Positions 5,480-6,356 of a DNA stretch of 6,356 nucleotides are shown here, in pieces. The DNA lies in contig NZ_JBHSDH010000002.1 of assembly GCF_042651485.1 (NCBI RefSeq), positions 1 to 6,356 on the forward strand. The letters run 5' to 3'. Positions within the stretch are counted from its first letter, which is position 1. Each line of letters starts with the position of its first letter. The notes beneath the pieces are model-generated. The model was not told the DNA's origin. It was given only the letters and a program-made list of their open reading frames with translations, and ran no database searches. The position numbers were made by a program, and so were the translations under genes. The stretch is from Sphingorhabdus_B arenilitoris (GTDB lineage Bacteria > Pseudomonadota > Alphaproteobacteria > Sphingomonadales > Sphingomonadaceae).

Positions 5480-5974
5480 ATGAAATTCTACCAAGCCATC
5501 CTTTCGACCATCTTTTTGGCATCTTGCATTTCAGTTGGCGCGACCAAAGGCGCGCCGGAGATTGCGACGTTTGGAAACCAAGAAGGCGACGAGATCATGC
5601 TTGGAGCCGCTGAAATCTTGATTGCGGGGCGCTCGTATCCCCTTGCTGACTGTTCACACGGTGAGGCGTTTTGCAGAACTGGTTTTTTCCGCTTCGAAAC
5701 AACTCAAGATTGCGCTGCGCTGCAGCCCAAAGACCCTCGTCTTGAACGACCGATGATAATTGCAAGCAATTACCACTCCAAGACATACTGGCTCTTCTAT
5801 CCTGAATCTCCCAATTTCATCATTGAATATACAATCCCCGATGGAGTCACCGCGTTGTTTTTTTCTGCCGACGAAACCCGCTTTCGCGAATTCGCGGCTG
5901 AACAGAACGGTCGGATAGATGAAATGTGGGCATATCGATTCCCATCCTTAGGCCCGAGTTTTGCTTGCTCCTGA
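5480..5974 (+). CDS. lipoprotein, candidate immunity protein for RHS tip 3
   Basis: The product has 164 residues. I chose ATG 5480, two bases after the RHS stop; ATG 5471 in the same frame would overlap the toxin by 7 nt and is the alternative. The N-terminus MKFYQAILSTIFLASCIS is a short lipoprotein signal with lipobox LASC (Cys16). The mature part includes IMLGAAEILIAGRSYPLADC, several cysteines (ADC, AFC, QDC, and the C-terminal FACS) and an aromatic stretch (KTYWLFYPESPNFIIEY). No family is recognised. Periplasmic localisation and position straight after a metallopeptidase-type tip support an immunity role, perhaps as an inhibitor; that is inference. No terminator is visible before the IS110-like region. 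Confidence 0.75.
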   Translation: MKFYQAILSTIFLASCISVGATKGAPEIATFGNQEGDEIMLGAAEILIAGRSYPLADCSHGEAFCRTGFFRFETTQDCAALQPKDPRLERPMIIASNYHSKTYWLFYPESPNFIIEYTIPDGVTALFFSADETRFREFAAEQNGRIDEMWAYRFPSLGPSFACS

Positions 5975-6062
5975 GGGATCGGTTTACGAGGGTTCCCTAC
6001 TACGAGGATAGGCCTAACCGCTCTCGGTATTGAAAGATCAGGCTGAGTCACTGGATCGGGCC

Positions 6063-6117
6063 TGCGCAATGTGGGATGCCTTTGGGCGCACACCGGGAAT
6101 TCCGGGGACATTGCGTA
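6063..6117. repeat. inverted repeat in the IS110 upstream region
   Basis: TGCGCAATGT (6063-6072) pairs with ACATTGCGTA (6108-6117) over 10 bp including one G-U. It encloses 35 nt that contain a GGAATTCC palindrome, giving a long branched hairpin. Confidence 0.5.
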
Positions 6118-6126
6118 ATTGATGTA

Positions 6127-6183
6127 GTCACTCTCCTACTTAACACGGAGTCGCAATGGAGCGCTCCAAAGGAGGAGAGTGAC
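6127..6183 (+). promoter_or_regulatory. hairpin that can hide the transposase ribosome-binding site
   Basis: GTCACTCTCCT (6127-6137) is the exact reverse complement of AGGAGAGTGAC (6173-6183), with 35 nt between. The right arm covers most of the GGAGGAG Shine-Dalgarno site (6171-6177), which lies 8 nt before ATG 6186. If it folds in the mRNA it would limit transposase translation. Confidence 0.5.
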
Positions 6184-6185
6184 CG

Positions 6186-6356
6186 ATGAGTATATTTGCA
6201 GGTTTGGATGTATCTGACAAGACGTGCCACATATGCGTGGTTGACGGCGATGGTGTTGTTATCCGCCGCGATGTGGTGGCGAGTGATCCGGATGTGTTGT
6301 CAAAATGGCTGGCGAAGCATGCCGCAGGCCTTGAGCGGGTGGTGCTGGAAACAGGG
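6186..6356 (+). CDS. IS110-family transposase, N-terminal part (3' partial)
   Basis: Fifty-seven codons from ATG 6186 run to the window end. The N-terminus MSIFAGLDVSDKTCHICVVD, followed by DPDVLSKWLAKH and ERVVLETG, is the typical start of IS110-family transposases. These have an N-terminal RuvC-like DEDD nuclease domain and a C-terminal domain with a catalytic Ser. Asp8 (GLDVS) and Glu55 (LETG) fit the first two acidic residues of the DEDD set. A strong Shine-Dalgarno (GGAGGAG, 6171-6177) supports the start. The rest of the gene is outside the window, so completeness cannot be judged. IS110 elements move seeklessly through a circular form guided by a bridge RNA and usually lack classic terminal inverted repeats. 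Confidence 0.9.
   Translation, partial: MSIFAGLDVSDKTCHICVVDGDGVVIRRDVVASDPDVLSKWLAKHAAGLERVVLETG

Larger units (their letters stand above)
5975..6185 (+). other. presumed IS110 left-end region with possible bridge RNA
   Basis: These 211 nt lie between the lipoprotein stop and the IS110-type transposase start and contain no gene. In IS110-group elements the non-coding end upstream of the transposase carries the element boundary and encodes the bridge RNA that specifies target and donor DNA. The stretch is rich in inverted repeats (6063-6072 with 6108-6117; GGAGCGCTCC at 6158-6167; 6127-6137 with 6173-6183), in keeping with a structured RNA. The exact element boundary cannot be placed because the other end and the empty site are not in the window. 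Confidence 0.45.

Noticed and set aside
5797..6111. Minus-strand frames (5797-6111 and 6048-6230) near the IS110 end
   Set aside because: They cross the lipoprotein gene end, the structured non-coding region and the transposase start, with no ribosome site or family resemblance.

Overview
The window is a polymorphic-toxin (RHS/YD-repeat) locus. It holds three near-identical copies of the 3' part of an RHS core gene, each fused to a different C-terminal toxin tip and followed by a different small gene for a membrane-anchored or lipoprotein product, the usual place for an immunity gene. The organism is not identifiable with certainty. The GC-rich core, the style of the RHS core (DPIGY, YAYVGNDPVN, VDPTGM) and the IS110-type transposase suggest a Proteobacterium, most likely an alphaproteobacterium of the Sphingomonadales type; this is an inference from family resemblance.

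Layout. (1) 2-883: 3' end of an RHS gene, cut by the window start, with a tip whose His-then-Cys layout suggests a permuted papain-like cysteine hydrolase. It overlaps a small membrane protein (880-1200). Next come an orphan tip fragment with an HEARH motif (1200-1418) and a second membrane-anchored protein (1415-1876); all are linked by 1-4 nt stop/start overlaps. (2) 1877-2120: non-coding or remnant sequence with a candidate promoter. (3) 2121-3200: second RHS core fragment, abruptly truncated at its 5' side, with an HEAAH metallopeptidase-like tip, then a very AT-rich lipoprotein gene (3197-3745). (4) 3746-3930: non-coding, ending in a perfect 19-bp palindrome. (5) 3930-5477: third, longer RHS core fragment with an HELGH metallopeptidase-like tip, then a lipoprotein gene (5480-5974). 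(6) 5975-6356: presumed left end of an IS110-family element and the first 57 codons of its transposase, cut by the window end.

How it may work (inference). Only the first RHS fragment can belong to a full-length, deliverable RHS protein, because its 5' side lies outside the window. The other two lack the N-terminal part, so they look like stored cassettes. The 505-bp shared core would let homologous recombination move a stored tip plus immunity gene onto the main RHS gene. Copy 3 is a mosaic of copies 1 and 2, direct evidence that such exchange has happened. All four candidate immunity proteins carry an N-terminal membrane segment or lipobox, which suggests that the toxins act in the periplasm or envelope. 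Minus-strand reading frames appear to be shadows of plus-strand genes; I see no tRNA, rRNA or CRISPR array.
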